Shown here piece by piece: positions 44,729 to 53,331 of a DNA stretch of 64,000 nt (position 1 is its first letter; each line of letters opens with the position of its first letter). The notes under the pieces are model-generated. The model worked only from the letters and a program-made list of their open reading frames with translations, ran no database searches and was not told the DNA's origin. Position numbers and translations under genes: made by a program. The DNA is taken from NCBI GenBank assembly GCA_002398875.1, contig DHCC01000003.1:1-64000 (forward strand). The letters are read 5' to 3'. Source of the stretch: Bacteroidales bacterium UBA4912 (GTDB lineage Bacteria; Bacteroidota; Bacteroidia; Bacteroidales; Dysgonomonadaceae).

Positions 44729-44788
44729 ATGATTTTATCACGTACAAACCTTTACAATGAAGCAGTCCTAGTCCGACGACGCTATTGA
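44729..44788 (+). CDS. Putative arginine leader peptide (19 codons)
   Basis: The frame ATG 44729 to TGA 44786-44788 encodes MILSRTNLYNEAVLVRRRY. Three consecutive Arg codons (CGA CGA CGC, 44774-44782) lie one codon before the stop, and another Arg is at position 5. An in-frame ATG at 44723 would add Met-Ile. It sits between a good promoter and the first arginine biosynthesis gene 99 bases downstream, and a 24-bp dyad begins three bases after its stop. By analogy with his, trp and leu leaders, ribosome stalling on the Arg run when arginyl-tRNA is scarce could change the downstream RNA fold. The function is inferred. Confidence 0.7.
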   Translation: MILSRTNLYNEAVLVRRRY

Positions 44789-44791
44789 TTT

Positions 44792-44848
44792 ATACAGCCA
44801 ACAAGTTGACTGTATCCCTCCATCTATTTACTATTCGCTTCAAAGCGA
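44792..44848 (+). promoter_or_regulatory. Dyad and second hairpin in the arginine operon leader
   Basis: Positions 44792-44815 form a 24-base dyad (ATACAGCCAAC against GTTGACTGTAT) in which 10 of 12 position pairs are complementary. A second hairpin pairs TCGCT (44835-44839) with AGCGA (44844-44848) around TCAA. The first starts 10 bases after the Arg codon run, within reach of a stalled ribosome; GACTG (44808-44812) can also pair with CAGTC (44763-44767) inside the leader frame. The dyad could equally be a repressor operator. No classic T-tract terminator is evident. Confidence 0.6.
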
Positions 44849-44887
44849 TTATTCACAACACAACAACTATCTTTTTATTTTATTATA

Positions 44888-45505
44888 ATGAATGTAGAAA
44901 TTCATATTGCAAACAGCAGTTTTGTAGGTTATTCTCAGGAAATATGTGATTTGATATACGAATCAGCACAAGCCAGGGGTACCGGTATAGCTAAACGTAG
45001 TACCGAATATGTGGCAGAAAAAATTGAAGCTGGCAAAGCAGTTATCGCTCTTGATGGTGATAAGCTTGTTGGCTTTTCGTATATAGAAACATTTAGCCAT
45101 AAACGATTTGTGGCTAACTCTGGATTGGTTGTACACCCAGATTATCGTAACCAGGGACTAGCAAAGAAGATAAAGAAAAAGATTTTCGATCTTTCTCGCA
45201 AACTGTATCCAAATGCTAAAATATTTAGTATTACAACTGGTCTTGCTGTAATGAAAATGAACACTGAACTTGGCTTCAAGCCTGTCACTTTCTCTGAGCT
45301 CACTGATGACGAAGAGTTTTGGAATGGATGTAAGGGTTGCAGGAATTATGACATTTTGCAACGCAACAACTTTAAAATGTGCCTCTGCACAGGCTTACTA
45401 TACGATCCTAAAGAGCCGTCAATACAGAAGCCAAGCACTTTCGCAAAAAAAGTTGTGAAACCGGTAATCAAAACAAGAAAACCAAATAAATTATATAAGA
45501 AATGA
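44888..45505 (+). CDS. GNAT N-acyltransferase, first gene of the arginine operon
   Basis: A 205-residue GNAT-fold acyltransferase. The acyl-CoA binding motif is VVHPDYRNQGLAKKIKKK near residues 77-95. Its place at the head of a complete arginine operon indicates it makes the N-acylglutamate starting compound. Because the operon's transcarbamylase is of the succinyl type, succinyl-CoA is the likely donor (N-succinylglutamate synthase), but acetyl-CoA cannot be excluded. The C-terminus is cysteine-bearing (GCKGCRNYD, MCLCTG) and then lysine-rich. It ends four bases into argG. Confidence 0.8.
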   Translation: MNVEIHIANSSFVGYSQEICDLIYESAQARGTGIAKRSTEYVAEKIEAGKAVIALDGDKLVGFSYIETFSHKRFVANSGLVVHPDYRNQGLAKKIKKKIFDLSRKLYPNAKIFSITTGLAVMKMNTELGFKPVTFSELTDDEEFWNGCKGCRNYDILQRNNFKMCLCTGLLYDPKEPSIQKPSTFAKKVVKPVIKTRKPNKLYKK

Positions 45506-46692
45506 AACAAAAAGTAGTTTTAGCATTCAGCGGAGGTCTCGACACCTCATTTTGCGTCCCTTATCTTATGAATGAGAAAGGACTGGAAGTACACACCGTA
45601 ATTATTAATACGGGCGGATTCTCTGACGAAGAGGCTACTAAAATTGAAGAGCGTGCACTAAAATTAGGAGCTGCCACTCATACATGCATAGATGCTGTAA
45701 ATGATTATTATACCAATGGCATAAAATATCTGATCTATGGCAATGTGTTAAAAAACAATACCTATCCTCTTTCAGTAAGCTCTGAACGTTTCTTTCAGGC
45801 AATGGCAGTTCTTGATCACGTAAGAAAAACAGGTGCAGATTTTGTTGCACACGGAAGCACAGGCGCAGGAAATGATCAGGTAAGATTTGACCTTGTTTTT
45901 GAAGTTCTGGCTCCTGAAATTAAAATTATTGCACCTATCCGTGAACTAAGCCTTTCGCGTCAGCAGGAGATAGATTACCTTAAAGAGAAAGGTTTTGACT
46001 TCTCATGGGAAAAATCTAAATACTCTATCAACCAAGGAATATGGGGAACAAGTGTAGGTGGTGTTGAAACACTGAAATCGTCTGGCGTGCTACCTGAAGA
46101 GGCTTACCCCTCGCAGATTACAAAGAATGGATCCGAACGAATTACAATAGGTTTTGAAAAAGGCGAACCTGTTTTATTAAATGGAGAAAAAATGGATCCT
46201 GTTGATTTGATTCATAAGCTGCATAAAACTGCTTCGCAATATGGTATTGGTCGCGATGTACATGTTGGCGACACCATAATCGGAACAAAGGGCAGAGTAG
46301 CTTTTGAAGCGCCTGCACCACTTATTATCATTAAAGCTCATCATCTGATAGAGAAACATGTACTTACCAAACAGCAGCTCTACTGGAAGGATCAACTTTC
46401 CAACTGGTACGGACAGCTAATGCATGAAGCACAGTATCTGGAACCGGTTATGCGTAATATTGAAACATTCCTCGACGATACTCAGAAATATGTTACGGGT
46501 GAAGTGGAGATTGAACTTCGTCCTTACCATTTCTCAGTTTTGGGATGTTCAAGTGATTATGATCTTATGAGCTCTCGTTTTGGCGAATATGGCGAAAGCA
46601 ATAAATCGTTTACAGGACAGGATGTGGTAGGATTCACAAAAGTAACAGCCAATCCGTTGAAAATTTATTATACAATACACGATAATGATTAA
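45502..46692 (+). CDS. argG: Argininosuccinate synthase
   Basis: A 396-residue enzyme joining citrulline and aspartate with ATP. It shows the PP-loop AFSGGLDTSFCVPYL at the N-terminus, AHGSTGAGNDQVRFD, and SINQGIWGTSVGG. Length is family-typical. It overlaps the acyltransferase gene by four bases (ATGA) and argC by eight, so translation is probably coupled along the start of the operon. Confidence 0.97.
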   Translation: MKQKVVLAFSGGLDTSFCVPYLMNEKGLEVHTVIINTGGFSDEEATKIEERALKLGAATHTCIDAVNDYYTNGIKYLIYGNVLKNNTYPLSVSSERFFQAMAVLDHVRKTGADFVAHGSTGAGNDQVRFDLVFEVLAPEIKIIAPIRELSLSRQQEIDYLKEKGFDFSWEKSKYSINQGIWGTSVGGVETLKSSGVLPEEAYPSQITKNGSERITIGFEKGEPVLLNGEKMDPVDLIHKLHKTASQYGIGRDVHVGDTIIGTKGRVAFEAPAPLIIIKAHHLIEKHVLTKQQLYWKDQLSNWYGQLMHEAQYLEPVMRNIETFLDDTQKYVTGEVEIELRPYHFSVLGCSSDYDLMSSRFGEYGESNKSFTGQDVVGFTKVTANPLKIYYTIHDND

Positions 46693-47659
46693 TGTAAGTA
46701 TAGCAGGTGGAACAGGATACACTGCAGGTGAACTTTTGCGAATCTTGTTATGTCACCCTGAAGTAAATATTGAGTCGGTAATCAGCACTACCTCAGCCGG
46801 TAAACGTATAGACTCTGTACACCGCGATCTTTTGGGTGATACTGATCTTATCTATAGTGATACGTTTAAAAATCCTGATGTAATCTTTCTTTGTTTGGGT
46901 CATGGTCTTTCCAGAGAGTTTCTGGAAAATAATGAATTACCTGTTGGTTGTAAAATAATAGATCTGGGAAATGACTTCCGCAATCAACCGATGTTTGGAA
47001 ACAAAGAATTTGTATTTGGTTTATGTGAGCAGAATCGTGAAGAGATCAAAAAAGCCGATTATGTGGCTAATCCGGGGTGTTTTGCAACAACAATAATGCT
47101 TGCACTTTTACCGCTTGCTTCGAAGAACCTGATAACCGATGAGATTCATATACATGCTATTACAGGATCAACAGGCGCCGGAAAAAGACCGGGCGAAACA
47201 ACGCATTTCAGTTATCGCGACAACAACATCTCGGTTTATAAACCTTTTACGCATCAGCATCTGGAAGAGATTGGCAATACTTTGACTGCTGCCGGTAACG
47301 ACAAACTGACTCAAATAAATTTTGTGCCCATGCGTGGCGATTTTACCCGAGGTATCTTTGCAAGTATATATACAAAATGGAACGAAAAGCTGTCAGAAGA
47401 AGAAACTATCTCTTTTTATAATGAGTATTATGCCGATTCTCCATTTGTGTTTGTTTCTGAGAAGTCTATAAGCCTCAAAGAGGTGGTCAATACCAACAAA
47501 TGCCTCCTGCATATTGAGTTTCATAATGGTTACATTCATATAACTTCAATAACAGACAACCTTGTAAAAGGGGCTTCAGGTCAGGCTGTACAGAATATGA
47601 ACCTTATGTTTGGCTTTGATGAATCACTTGGATTGAAACTTAAGGGTAGCAGTTTTTAA
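46685..47659 (+). CDS. argC: N-acyl-gamma-glutamyl-phosphate reductase
   Basis: A 324-residue NADPH-dependent reductase converting the acylglutamyl phosphate to the semialdehyde. It shows the Rossmann motif IAGGTGYTAGELLR, the active-site Cys in VANPGCFATTIMLAL, GSTGAGKRPGETTHFS, and FVPMRGDFTRGI. Substrate acyl group is likely succinyl here, by operon context. Confidence 0.96.
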   Translation: MINVSIAGGTGYTAGELLRILLCHPEVNIESVISTTSAGKRIDSVHRDLLGDTDLIYSDTFKNPDVIFLCLGHGLSREFLENNELPVGCKIIDLGNDFRNQPMFGNKEFVFGLCEQNREEIKKADYVANPGCFATTIMLALLPLASKNLITDEIHIHAITGSTGAGKRPGETTHFSYRDNNISVYKPFTHQHLEEIGNTLTAAGNDKLTQINFVPMRGDFTRGIFASIYTKWNEKLSEEETISFYNEYYADSPFVFVSEKSISLKEVVNTNKCLLHIEFHNGYIHITSITDNLVKGASGQAVQNMNLMFGFDESLGLKLKGSSF

Positions 47660-47748
47660 TTTATCTCAATGGAGATATTCGAGGTGTTTTTTTATTTTAA
47701 TATTTCAAATGAATTAATGTTTAACGAGATAAACGAGCTATAATAACA

Positions 47749-48873
47749 ATGGAACTATTTGATGTATACAGTTTATGGGATATTGAGCCGGTAAGAGCTG
47801 AAGGCTGTCATGTTTGGGATAAAGACAGAATAGAATATCTAGATTTTTATGGCGGACACGCTGTTATTTCAATAGGGCATTCACACCCGGTATATGTAAA
47901 GGCAATCAGTGAGCAGGTTGAGAAGATAGGTTTTTATTCAAATTCTGTACAAAACTCACTGCAGAAAGAACTGGCTCAAAAACTCGGTGAGCAATGTGGT
48001 TATCCCGATTATTCTCTTTTTCTGTGTAACTCAGGAGCTGAAGCAAATGAAAATGCCCTTAAGTTAGCATCTTTCCATACAGGCAACAAAAGAGTAATAG
48101 CTTTCGAAGGAGCATTCCATGGTCGCACTTCAGGTGCCGTAGCCATTACTGACAATCCAAATATTCAATCCCCATTCAATAATGGGCATGAGGTAACTTT
48201 CGTTGCCCTCAATGACATTGATGGCTTAGAGTCTGAATTGGAAAAGAATGATGTGGCAGCAGTAATTATTGAAGGTATTCAAGGAATTGCCGGTATTTAT
48301 GTTCCAGAAACTGATTTCTTACAGCAGCTTGAAACACTCTGTAAAAAACATAATGTGCCATTGATACTTGATGAAATTCAATCCGGCTATGGACGCACCG
48401 GACAGTTTTTTGCACATCAAAAGGCTGGCATTAAGCCCGATTTAATATCCATAGCAAAGGGCATGGGAAATGGCTTTCCGATCGGAGGTTTACTTATTTC
48501 CCCTGAATTTGAAGCAAAAAAGGGTATGCTGGGCACCACTTTTGGGGGCAATCATCTGGCTTGTGCAGCTGCAATAGCAGTACTTAATGTGATTAAATAT
48601 GAGTCTCTGATTGAAAATGCAGCTTCAATGGGTGAATACCTGAAAGGGAAGCTGCTCAATATTAAAGGTGTAAAAGAGGTTCGTGGTCGTGGATTAATGC
48701 TCGGGATTGATTTTCAACCTGAATATTCTGCTATACGTAACCAACTGTTGTTTGAAAGTCATATCTTTACCGGAGGTGCAAAAAACAACATTATGCGTCT
48801 GCTCCCTCCCCTCTCTATTTCTAAAGAGGAAATTGATATTTTTATTAGCGAGCTAACAAAAAAATTAAACTAA
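47749..48873 (+). CDS. argD: N-acylornithine aminotransferase
   Basis: A 374-residue class III PLP aminotransferase producing N-acylornithine. It shows FYGGHAVISIGHSHP, NSGAEANENALKLA, AFHGRTSGAVAIT, LILDEIQSGYGRTGQ, and the PLP-lysine in SIAKGMGNGFPIGG. The 89-base gap before it is the longest in the first half of the operon and holds a small hairpin with a nearby T run (47663-47692), perhaps a weak attenuating or processing site. Confidence 0.96.
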   Translation: MELFDVYSLWDIEPVRAEGCHVWDKDRIEYLDFYGGHAVISIGHSHPVYVKAISEQVEKIGFYSNSVQNSLQKELAQKLGEQCGYPDYSLFLCNSGAEANENALKLASFHTGNKRVIAFEGAFHGRTSGAVAITDNPNIQSPFNNGHEVTFVALNDIDGLESELEKNDVAAVIIEGIQGIAGIYVPETDFLQQLETLCKKHNVPLILDEIQSGYGRTGQFFAHQKAGIKPDLISIAKGMGNGFPIGGLLISPEFEAKKGMLGTTFGGNHLACAAAIAVLNVIKYESLIENAASMGEYLKGKLLNIKGVKEVRGRGLMLGIDFQPEYSAIRNQLLFESHIFTGGAKNNIMRLLPPLSISKEEIDIFISELTKKLN

Positions 48874-48878
48874 ATAGT

Positions 48879-49832
48879 ATGAGAAACTTTACATCGGTGC
48901 ATGATATAGGTGATCTGAGTCGGGCATTGGAAAAGGCAAAGGCTGTTAAAGAACATCCTTTCGCAGATCAGGAATTAGGAAAGAATAAAACCCTTATGCT
49001 GATATTCTTCAATTCAAGTCTGCGTACTCGTCTCAGTACACAGAAGGCCGGATTAAATTTAGGAATGAATGTAATTGTTCTGGATATTAATCAGGGAGCA
49101 TGGAAGCTTGAAACTGAAAGAGGTGTTATAATGGATGGAGATAAACCTGAACATATACTGGAAGCAATCCCGGTTATGGGTTCATATTGTGATATTATAG
49201 GAGTGCGCTCTTTTGCACAGTTTGAAAGTAAGCATGATGACTACAATGAGGTGATTCTTAATCAGTTTATTCAATATTCAAATCGGCCCGTTTTCAGTAT
49301 GGAAGCTGCTACACGTCACCCGCTTCAGAGTTTTGCAGATCTTATCACTATTGAGGAGTACAAAAAAACGGAGCGACCAAAAGTAGTACTAACCTGGGCT
49401 CCACACCCTAAAGCTCTGCCACAGGCGGTACCTAACTCATTTGCCGAGTGGATGAATGCTACCGATTATGAGTTCGTAATTACTCATCCTGAAGGGTATG
49501 AACTGGATGAAAAGTTTGTAGGTAATGCAATTGTTGAGTATGACAAAGAGAAAGCATACAAGGGCGCTGATTTCATATATGCAAAAAACTGGTCAGCTTA
49601 TAAAGATCCAAACTATGGCAAGATTTTAAGTACCGACCGCTCCTGGACTGTAGATTCTGAAAAAATGGCCCTGACCAACAATGCTTACTTTATGCACTGC
49701 CTACCCGTTCGTCGCAATATGATTGTTAGTGATGAGGTGATTGAGGGACCACAATCTATAGTTATCCCTGAAGCAGCCAACAGGGTTGTTTCTGCACAAG
49801 TGGTTCTAAAGGAGATTTTAAAGGAATTGTAA
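48879..49832 (+). CDS. argF': N-succinylornithine carbamoyltransferase (argF')
   Basis: A 317-residue transcarbamylase-fold enzyme. The carbamoyl-phosphate motif is NSSLRTRLSTQKAGLNLGMN (the usual STRTR is replaced by SLRTR) and the C-terminal motif is FMHCLPVRRNMIVSDEVIEG. Residue 90 is Pro in MDGDKPEHILEA. In the Bacteroides fragilis enzyme Pro90 favours N-succinylornithine, while Glu in that position gives acetylornithine specificity (published structure-function work, recalled). It is therefore called the succinyl form. It catalyses the carbamoylation step to N-succinylcitrulline. Confidence 0.93.
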   Translation: MRNFTSVHDIGDLSRALEKAKAVKEHPFADQELGKNKTLMLIFFNSSLRTRLSTQKAGLNLGMNVIVLDINQGAWKLETERGVIMDGDKPEHILEAIPVMGSYCDIIGVRSFAQFESKHDDYNEVILNQFIQYSNRPVFSMEAATRHPLQSFADLITIEEYKKTERPKVVLTWAPHPKALPQAVPNSFAEWMNATDYEFVITHPEGYELDEKFVGNAIVEYDKEKAYKGADFIYAKNWSAYKDPNYGKILSTDRSWTVDSEKMALTNNAYFMHCLPVRRNMIVSDEVIEGPQSIVIPEAANRVVSAQVVLKEILKEL

Positions 49833-49943
49833 ATTAATGCTCTGACACAGGGTTCTTTATCTTCTTTGCATAATAAAAATGCATTGTTTTTTAGACGTCT
49901 CACTAACTTCTTTCGGGTACCCATTCTGCGAAACTAACGTATA

Positions 49944-49983
49944 ATTTGATTTACTGTTTGAGCGAAGCGAGTTTAAATCAAAT
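49944..49983 (+). repeat. Perfect 10-bp inverted repeat in the argF'-argB gap
   Basis: ATTTGATTTA (49944-49953) and TAAATCAAAT (49974-49983) flank a 20-base centre containing GAGCGAAGCGAG. An outer pair, CTCACTA (49899-49905) and TAGTGAG (49983-49989), encloses it. There is no T tract after it. It may be an RNA processing or stability hairpin, a decayed small element, or a regulator site. Confidence 0.6.
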
Positions 49984-50080
49984 AGTGAGTAAGCAGCTAA
50001 TGGATGAAAGAATTAGTGTAAACTAGAAAAAATTGTACATTTTTTTAAAGAAGAAGAAAAGCAGTCAAGAAAAAATCAAG

Positions 50081-50884
50081 ATGAAAAGTAAAGTTTTATA
50101 TAACCGTGAAAAAGAAAAGCTCTCAATTGTAAAAATCGGGGGTAACATAGTTGATAATCCTGCAGAGCTACAGAAGTTTCTCATTGATTTTAATATGCTT
50201 AAAGGACTAAAAATATTGATTCACGGTGGTGGGGCAATAGCTACAAAGATGGCGGAACAATTGGGGATTGAGACAAAAAAAGTACAGGGCAGAAGAATAA
50301 CAGATTCTGAAACTCTGAAGCTTGTCACAATGGTATATGCCGGATTGATTAATAAAAATATTGTTGCATCACTCCAAAGCATCGGTTGCAATGCTATCGG
50401 GTTAACAGGCGCTGATGCTAACTGTATCCCTTCTATTCGTCGTTCTCCCGAGCCTGTAGATTTCGGATTTGTGGGAGACCCTGATCCACAGAGAGTGAAC
50501 AAGACCTTCATCGTTGAATTACTTGAAAATGCTTCTATACCTGTTTTCTGTGCTATTACACATGATGGTGAAGGCTCACTTCTTAACACAAACGCTGACA
50601 CAATTGCTTATACAGTAGCATCAGCACTTTCAGATATATATAAAACTACTCTCTACTACTGTTTCGAAAAAGAGGGTGTACTTATGGATCTAAATAACCC
50701 TGAGAGCCTTATAGAAACAATTGACATAGATGAATATAACAAACTTATACAACAGGGGGTGATAGCTGATGGAATGATTCCAAAATTATTCAACTCATTC
50801 AATGCAATTTCTCAGGGTGTATCGGAAGTTATTATCCTTCATGCAAAAAACCTGTTGACAGGAAAAGGAACTAAGTTAATCTGA
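50081..50884 (+). CDS. argB: N-acylglutamate kinase
   Basis: A 267-residue amino-acid kinase phosphorylating the N-acylglutamate. It shows IVKIGGNIVDN and LIHGGGAIATKMAEQLG near the N-terminus, GRRITDSETL, and NTNADTIAYTVASAL with DGMIPKLFNSF. I start at ATG 50081 (MKSKVLYNRE); the frame extends upstream to a TTG at 50033 with a poly-lysine segment that is unlikely to be translated. Substrate probably N-succinylglutamate. Confidence 0.95.
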   Translation: MKSKVLYNREKEKLSIVKIGGNIVDNPAELQKFLIDFNMLKGLKILIHGGGAIATKMAEQLGIETKKVQGRRITDSETLKLVTMVYAGLINKNIVASLQSIGCNAIGLTGADANCIPSIRRSPEPVDFGFVGDPDPQRVNKTFIVELLENASIPVFCAITHDGEGSLLNTNADTIAYTVASALSDIYKTTLYYCFEKEGVLMDLNNPESLIETIDIDEYNKLIQQGVIADGMIPKLFNSFNAISQGVSEVIILHAKNLLTGKGTKLI

Positions 50885-50928
50885 TTTGAAAGATTTTTTA
50901 ATTACTGTATTGAAAGATTGTTATATAA

Positions 50929-52014
50929 ATGACAGAAAATAGTTATAAAAACAGAGCTGCAGAATTACTCAGGAAACTGGTATCTATAAAATCTTTTTCC
51001 GGAAATGAGGAGTTGCGCAGCAACTATCTGGAAGAATATTTCAGTCAAAAAGGTATATCAGCTGAAAGAATAGGAAACAACCTCATTTTCCGCCAACCTC
51101 ATCATGATCTTAATAAGCAGACGCTAATGCTAAACTCACATCTTGATACTGTTTTGCCTGTCTCTGGTTACTCCTTCGATCCTTTTAATCCTGAAAAATC
51201 AGATACTCATATCCTAGGTCTTGGCAGCAATGATGCCGGAGCAAGTGTAGTCTCGATGATTCAGACATTTCTGCATTTTTATAAAACTGAAATGCCTTTT
51301 AATTTACTACTTGCACTTTCTACAGAAGAGGAAAATTCGGGTCCTAATGGTATGCGTCTGATGTGGGAAAAGCTTGCCGAAGAAGTGAATATGGCAATTA
51401 TCGGAGAACCTACCGGAATGAAGGCTGCTATTGCTGAACGGGGCTTACTGGTTATTGATGGCGAAGCAAAGGGTGTTAGTGGTCATGCCGCCCGCAATGA
51501 GGGTGTAAATGCATTATATATAGCATTAGACGACATAAACACTTTACGGTCGGTGAAATTTGATAAAGTATCTCCTACAATGGGTGAGGTTAAGTTGACT
51601 GTCACCCAGATAGAAGCAGGTACGCAGCATAATGTGGTGCCCGACAACTGCAGGTTTGTTGTCGATATAAGGCCAACAGAACAATATAGCAACAGTGAAA
51701 TAATGGATATACTGCAACCCATGGTTAAAAGTAATCTCAAGGCGCGATCGCTGACAAACAGGAGCTCAGCTACACCTGTGAATCATTTATTGTTGCAATG
51801 TGCTGAACAACTGGGAATTGAAACATACACCTCTCCTACCACTTCAGACTGGATGAGAATAACTTGTCCCGCAATAAAAATGGGTCCGGGTGAATCGGCA
51901 CGTTCTCACCAGGCTGATGAATTTATACTGACGGATGAACTGGAACAGGGGATTAATGGATATATTGAGTTTATAAATCGAATGTCCGGCGATACCGGAA
52001 TATCAAATAAGTGA
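50929..52014 (+). CDS. argE: M20 family N-acylornithine/N-acylcitrulline deacylase
   Basis: A 361-residue zinc-dependent amidohydrolase of the M20/ArgE-DapE family. Metal-ligand motifs are NSHLDTVLPVSG, GLGSNDAGASVVSM, STEEENSGPNGM and IGEPTGMKAAIAERG; the dimerisation domain has GVSGHAARNEGVNAL. In a succinylated pathway with an ArgF' transcarbamylase it should remove succinate from N-succinylcitrulline, not acetate from acetylornithine. The assignment of acyl group is inference. Confidence 0.9.
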   Translation: MTENSYKNRAAELLRKLVSIKSFSGNEELRSNYLEEYFSQKGISAERIGNNLIFRQPHHDLNKQTLMLNSHLDTVLPVSGYSFDPFNPEKSDTHILGLGSNDAGASVVSMIQTFLHFYKTEMPFNLLLALSTEEENSGPNGMRLMWEKLAEEVNMAIIGEPTGMKAAIAERGLLVIDGEAKGVSGHAARNEGVNALYIALDDINTLRSVKFDKVSPTMGEVKLTVTQIEAGTQHNVVPDNCRFVVDIRPTEQYSNSEIMDILQPMVKSNLKARSLTNRSSATPVNHLLLQCAEQLGIETYTSPTTSDWMRITCPAIKMGPGESARSHQADEFILTDELEQGINGYIEFINRMSGDTGISNK

Positions 52015-52027
52015 TAAACTAAGAATT

Positions 52028-53323
52028 ATGGCAAAAATTTGGGATAAGGGCTTCGATGCCAACAAACTGGTAGAAGACTTCACAGTAGGCAAAGATCGTG
52101 AACTGGATTTGCGTCTCGCAAAACATGACATCAAAGGATCAATGGCGCATATAAAAATGCTGACAAAAATAGGTCTGCTCGAAGAAAATGAAGAAAAATC
52201 ACTCCAATCAGAACTTAAAAATATTCTTGACGAGGTTGAAGCAGGCAACTTCAAACTTGATGATGATGTTGAAGATATCCACTCGCAAATTGAAGCCATG
52301 CTAACTGAGCGACTCGGAGAGATTGGGAAAAAGATTCATTCCGGACGCTCTCGCAATGATCAGGTGCTGGTAGACATAAAACTATATCTGAAAGAAGAAA
52401 TACAGCAAATTAAAGAGGAAGTTCTGCAACTTTTCGATCAATTACAATCTCTGAGTGAGCAGCATAAAGACGTTCTGCTTCCCGGCTACACACATGCACA
52501 AATTGCTATGCCATCTTCATTCGGATTATGGTTAGGTGCTTATGCCGAAGCTTTAGTGGATGATATGCATACACTTGCCGCAGCGTGGAAAGTAGCCGAT
52601 CAAAATCCTCTTGGTTCTGCTGCTGGCTACGGCAGTTCTTTTCCTCTTGACAGGGAGATGACTACTAAAGAGCTGGGGTTTGGCACAATGAATTATAATG
52701 TAATTGCAGCTCAAATGGGTCGTGGAAAGACAGAGCGTATTCTCGCGCAAAGTATGTCTAATATAGCATCAACGCTAAATAAGCTGGCTACTGACAATTG
52801 CACCTATCTGTCAGGTAATTATGCCTTCATCTCCTACCCCAAGGAGTTAACCACCGGATCGAGCATAATGCCTCATAAAAAGAATCCTGATGTTTGGGAG
52901 CTGATAAGAGCCCATAGTAATCGTTTGCAAAGCCTCCCAAATGAAATTTCCCTGATGACTACAAATATGCCGCATGGATATTTTCGTGATTACCAACTAT
53001 TGAAAGAGGTACTTTTCCCGGCAATTGAGACTATGCACACTATCCTGAAAATGGCGCATTTCATGCTTCAGAATATCAGTGTAAATAAGGATATTCTTTC
53101 TGAACCAAAATATGATTATCTTTTTACTGTAGAAGATGTTAACAATCGCGTTTTACAGGGTATTCCTTTCCGTGAAGCATATCAGCAGGTAGGCAAAGAG
53201 GTTCAGGAGGGCACTTTTCATGCTGAGAAAAAAGTTAATCACACCCACGCCGGCAGTATCGGTAATCTTTGTAATGAAGAAATAAGACGAAAAATGGATT
53301 TAGCATCAAGCAACATTGGTTAA
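52028..53323 (+). CDS. argH: Argininosuccinate lyase
   Basis: A 431-residue fumarase-superfamily enzyme cleaving argininosuccinate to arginine and fumarate. It shows KIHSGRSRNDQVLVDIKLYL, LPGYTHAQIAMPSSFGLW, NPLGSAAGYGSSFPLDR, and the signature GSSIMPHKKNPDVWELIR with the catalytic Ser. Last gene of the operon, 13 bases after argE, followed by the repeat at 53332 and the terminator at 53413. Confidence 0.96.
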   Translation: MAKIWDKGFDANKLVEDFTVGKDRELDLRLAKHDIKGSMAHIKMLTKIGLLEENEEKSLQSELKNILDEVEAGNFKLDDDVEDIHSQIEAMLTERLGEIGKKIHSGRSRNDQVLVDIKLYLKEEIQQIKEEVLQLFDQLQSLSEQHKDVLLPGYTHAQIAMPSSFGLWLGAYAEALVDDMHTLAAAWKVADQNPLGSAAGYGSSFPLDREMTTKELGFGTMNYNVIAAQMGRGKTERILAQSMSNIASTLNKLATDNCTYLSGNYAFISYPKELTTGSSIMPHKKNPDVWELIRAHSNRLQSLPNEISLMTTNMPHGYFRDYQLLKEVLFPAIETMHTILKMAHFMLQNISVNKDILSEPKYDYLFTVEDVNNRVLQGIPFREAYQQVGKEVQEGTFHAEKKVNHTHAGSIGNLCNEEIRRKMDLASSNIG

Positions 53324-53331
53324 GACTTATT

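Noticed and set aside
47663..47692. Hairpin plus T run between argC and argD as a true terminator
   Set aside because: The stem is only 5 bp and the T run lies about 10 bases after it, and the operon continues with essential pathway genes. Noted only as a possible weak site.
50033..50080. N-terminal extension of argB from a TTG codon
   Set aside because: The extension is poly-lysine, outside the normal family length, and a proper ATG with the family N-terminus follows at 50081.
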